A DNA stretch of 64,000 nt, taken from assembly GCF_963675165.1 (NCBI RefSeq), contig NC_087381.1, positions 5,209,378 to 5,273,377 of the forward strand. Reading direction: 5' to 3'. Below, piece by piece: positions 61,151-64,000 of the stretch; within the stretch, counting starts at the first letter, position 1, and each line of letters opens with the position of its first letter. Position numbers and translations under genes: made by a program. A model generated the notes under the pieces. It worked only from the letters and a program-made list of their open reading frames with translations. It was not told the DNA's origin and did no database searches. The stretch comes from Halichondria panicea (lineage: Eukaryota; Porifera; Demospongiae; Suberitida; Halichondriidae).

Positions 61151-61785
61151 TGTGTATAACATGTTGCATTGAGTAATATGAGCATACCCAACTAATAGAT
61201 CGGTCTTCCTTCAACTTTACTAGCCAATAAAACCTAATCACTCAACTATCTTACTGCATGCTCCCACTAATTGGGGAAGACAGTTGTTTTTCATCAACAA
61301 TATTTATTGCACTTGGGTCCAGCAGGAGTTATGTCTATATAATTATACTAGGTTGTGCATTCAGTTCTTTTAGCATACTATTATACTTAGCATAATTCGG
61401 CCACATTCTTACGCTGCTGATTCTTCACTATTATTTTCATGTTTCTATCATCTTAAGAATTGTACACAGCTTGACTTCACATTGTGTTTTAGCAATTTTC
61501 CACGCTACATATTCCAACAAGAGAAGAATTAAAGCATAAAACAACAGCTCGCACTGAAATCGTATATACATTAATTAATCCAAATCCACATGCCCGTCCG
61601 CTAAATATCACGTGATAATCAGAATGGAATAGAAGTGAGAGTAGAATATTTAGGGGGCCGGACTATATATAAACGATATCCCAATGGTCACCGTCATAGA
61701 GTCTCTCTAATACCCCAACTGTTTACCACAGAAAATTGACAGAAAAGGGGAAAGCAGTCTATAGAGTTAGAATTTTCACCCATAC
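61151..61785. other. Stretch with no recognised feature
   Basis: AT-rich; nothing supported. It is the first intron side of the orphan signal exon. Confidence 0.4.
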
Positions 61786-61852
61786 CTTCAACGATGCAGT
61801 GCCAGAGAAAAAAGATCAAGAGTGCTCTGGCTTGGTTCATGTAGTACGCCAT
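61786..61852 (-). pseudogene. Orphan signal-peptide exon of a CCP receptor
   Basis: ATG at 61852, MAYYMNQARALLIFFLWHCI then VE and a phase-1 GT donor, homologous to the first exons of receptors A and B. No CCP exon lies between it and the relics downstream. It could be an alternative first exon of receptor B, spliced to 60462. Confidence 0.6.
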
Positions 61853-61899
61853 TTTATAACTCAATTCAGTGCCAAACTGGGAATCATGTAAGGTAATTG

Positions 61900-62760
61900 C
61901 TTTTTTAGCTTTAACCCACTTAACTGGATGTATATGTAGCTATATAATTATAGTTGCTTTTGCATAATTAGTACTTATGGTAGATAAACATACATGCATT
62001 TACAGGCAAACCTTTCAACATACAAAGACAACGAACATTCGTCACGAAAATTGATCACATACCGAATTGAACATTCATGTGTTGCCGGCGGAATAAAATA
62101 ATTTCAGTAATCCATAGATATTGATATACAACTAAGCTATAATAGCGGGATATTTTCGAGGCATAAAATGTTTGCAGTTTTCGCTGATTGGCCTCAAACT
62201 TCGAAAACAAAGACCACAAACGTCATCATGAAATTTCATTTCAGTAATGGATATTGTTGCCTTTTGACCTCTGAGATCAAAGGAATAGCAAGTGCCAATA
62301 CATGGCATAATTTTTTTATTGCAGTAAGTTGACCTTTCGGTAAAGATTCCCACCTCCCACCCAAACTATCAAATCATTGCTTTTATAGTGACACATTCAA
62401 CGAGACATTAATGATTCCTGTGGGAAATTTACTAGACAGCATATGCATGCATGCATGGTTTCGATGCAGTTACTATTTCATTTCCAGCCACCAAAAACAG
62501 AACAAAATGTATACCGAATTATTTTTTTCACATCTACGCAGCAAGTGGTTCTATGCTGGTTTCTATATGCAGCAAAGGGTTTTTAAGGCATGGCATTTCG
62601 TGACACAAGCTGTTTATTGTCCCGGTAGTAGATTGTGGTCAAGGGCCTTAATTTAGCCATGTGAATGACCATTATCCAAATAAGCTATGTAGAATTTATA
62701 GTGGTCAGGTTAATAGTGTTGTTGTTGAGTGAGTGACTCTATGAGAAACCACACACTTAA
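61900..62760. other. Intergenic stretch
   Basis: Contains a degenerate fragment of the TACCGTATAGCGGG family near 62135-62170. No gene seen. Confidence 0.4.
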
Positions 62761-62884
62761 ATGGTCAAAATAATGGTAAATGACCTTCCGCTACCTATAA
62801 TTATAGCCTGACAGGTCACTGCAAATGAACGATCCTGACTGATATTCCACCCAATGGCATTCCATATAATAATTATATCTGTAC

Positions 62885-64000
62885 CTACATAGAATCACGA
62901 ATTTTGCTTTGATACTTCTTGAAGGCAATCACAACAACAAAGACAACAACCAGCAACACAATGACAGTCGCCATGGCAGCGCCCACAATAATAGTAGTGA
63001 AATCAATCGTATCTGGTGTATGGGTGTTCAAGTGTGAAACCACATGTAATTCTACGAGAACCAGTTCCTCATTTTTTGGGTCCAATTATCCCCCTCATAC
63101 AAATCAATGGTATTATTACCCTGTCAAAAGTGAGCTCATAACTTCCACTTGTAACTAGTACGTCATTTGGCAGTTGGGATGAGGAGAGAGTTACTTCACA
63201 CCTGTATTCTGCCTCATAGCTAGGATAAAGTTAAGCTTTCAAAACTCAAAGTAGATAAACTTGAATTTGAAATCAGCTGCTCATCATTTTTAGCCATTTG
63301 AAAATGAATGATGGCTGAAATATCTCGGCTTCATGCACAGAGTATGGCATGGCATGTCTCTTGCTATCAATCACTGCCCTTTGTGATGGACTACAAGCTA
63401 GTAGGTAGGATCAACACTACCGGCCCTTGTCGACAGGTGTGTTGTTTTTGCAAATCTCTCTGCTTTTGTTTTTTGGTTCCTAATCACGCCCATGCAGATA
63501 CAATCAATACCAGGCCTAGTTGGCGGCCTAGCTAGAAACAACGAGGCTGGAAACGAGGCTAATAATTATCATGCATATTAATTTTAGAATTGGGTTTTAT
63601 TAATTTTGGAGGTTAGCTAAGTTGTTCATAGGTAGACCTGTGAAAAATCAGCTTGTTCCACACATACGTTCTCATCTGGCAGCTGTCTGATTATACATTC
63701 TGTCTTATGCGATAGGTAAGAACTACAAATCTTACATGGGCAAGTTGGTAACCTAACAAGTCACAGTGGATGATCCTGAATGTTGGTAACCAGTGTTACA
63801 AGTGTAGGTGGCCATATCCCCACTGAAATGTCGTACCAGTGAAGGTCCTGGACCCATTGGGGATTGGTAGAGGGTCACCACAGGAGACAGCTACAGATTT
63901 AGAGACATAAAAGTAGCAATTAAGGTACACTTGTAAGACTTGATTGCTTCTATTTAGCTAGCTTAATGTATTTACAGTAGATCTAACTTTAGTGAATTGC
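62885..64000 (-). pseudogene. 3' end of a third CCP receptor (C), partial
   Basis: Membrane exon 62891-63060: DTIDFTTIIVGAAMATVIVL, VVVFVVVIAFKKYQSKIRDS, then a GT near 62886. Upstream, 63746-63890 is a CCP exon reading VSCGDPLPIPNGSRTFTGTT that then loses frame by a small insertion and lacks its C-terminal third. A TAGCCTCG-family fragment lies at 63500-63562. The gene continues past the window, so its status cannot be decided; the visible CCP exon is dead. Confidence 0.55.

Overview
The window looks like nuclear DNA of an early-branching animal, most plausibly a demosponge; this is an inference. The support is AT-rich sequence, many GT-AG introns of only 50-90 bp, an HSPA12-type HSP70 relative, tandem genes of complement-control (CCP/sushi) exons, a LINE reverse transcriptase with a poly-A tail, a short TTAGGG-type tract and a very high density of short inverted-repeat transposons. 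No bacterial operons, CRISPR arrays, rRNA or tRNA genes were recognised.

Layout. 1-4.6 kb (+): two tandem copies of a Rab-GAP (TBC domain) gene; the first is a gutted pseudogene and the second is complete except for a one-base homopolymer frameshift. 4.6-10.2 kb: no gene, only stacked miniature elements, minisatellites and palindromes. 10.25-16.7 kb (-): a three-exon HSPA12-like gene, open across its splice junctions, whose introns carry a THAP-bearing foldback, a 550-bp foldback with 9-bp target duplications and other elements. About 18-25.1 kb (+): an unrecognised coiled-coil gene built of small, mostly phase-2, mostly 3n exons. 28.5-38.6 kb (+): a small alpha-helical gene and, downstream, exons that may be its continuation or a separate gene with a possible MIEAP-like C-terminal domain; the large intron or intergenic space holds a 1.24-kb palindrome. 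40.86-50.8 kb (-): receptor gene A, with a signal peptide, about 27 CCP exons (22 of them a homogenised array with a period near 237 bp), a juxtamembrane domain, a membrane segment and a cytoplasmic tail. It is a pseudogene: a LINE interrupts its first CCP exon, a DNA transposon interrupts its membrane segment, and it has a 5-bp deletion and a stop. 51.3-53 kb: relics of further paralogues. 53.3-60.6 kb (-): receptor gene B with 11 CCP exons. 61.8 kb: an orphan signal-peptide exon. 62.9-64 kb: the 3' end of a third receptor, running off the window.

The most informative signals are internal controls. Duplicated segments (TBC copies at 1-4 kb; CCP pairs at 56.0-57.4 and 57.5-59.1 kb) act as empty sites for one another, so transposon ends and target duplications can be read directly. 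One family (ends TAGCCTCG) shows 9-10-bp duplications at independent sites, as expected of Mutator-like elements. The CCP locus appears to be a birth-and-death array of cell-surface receptors with one decayed member, one mostly preserved member and several fragments.
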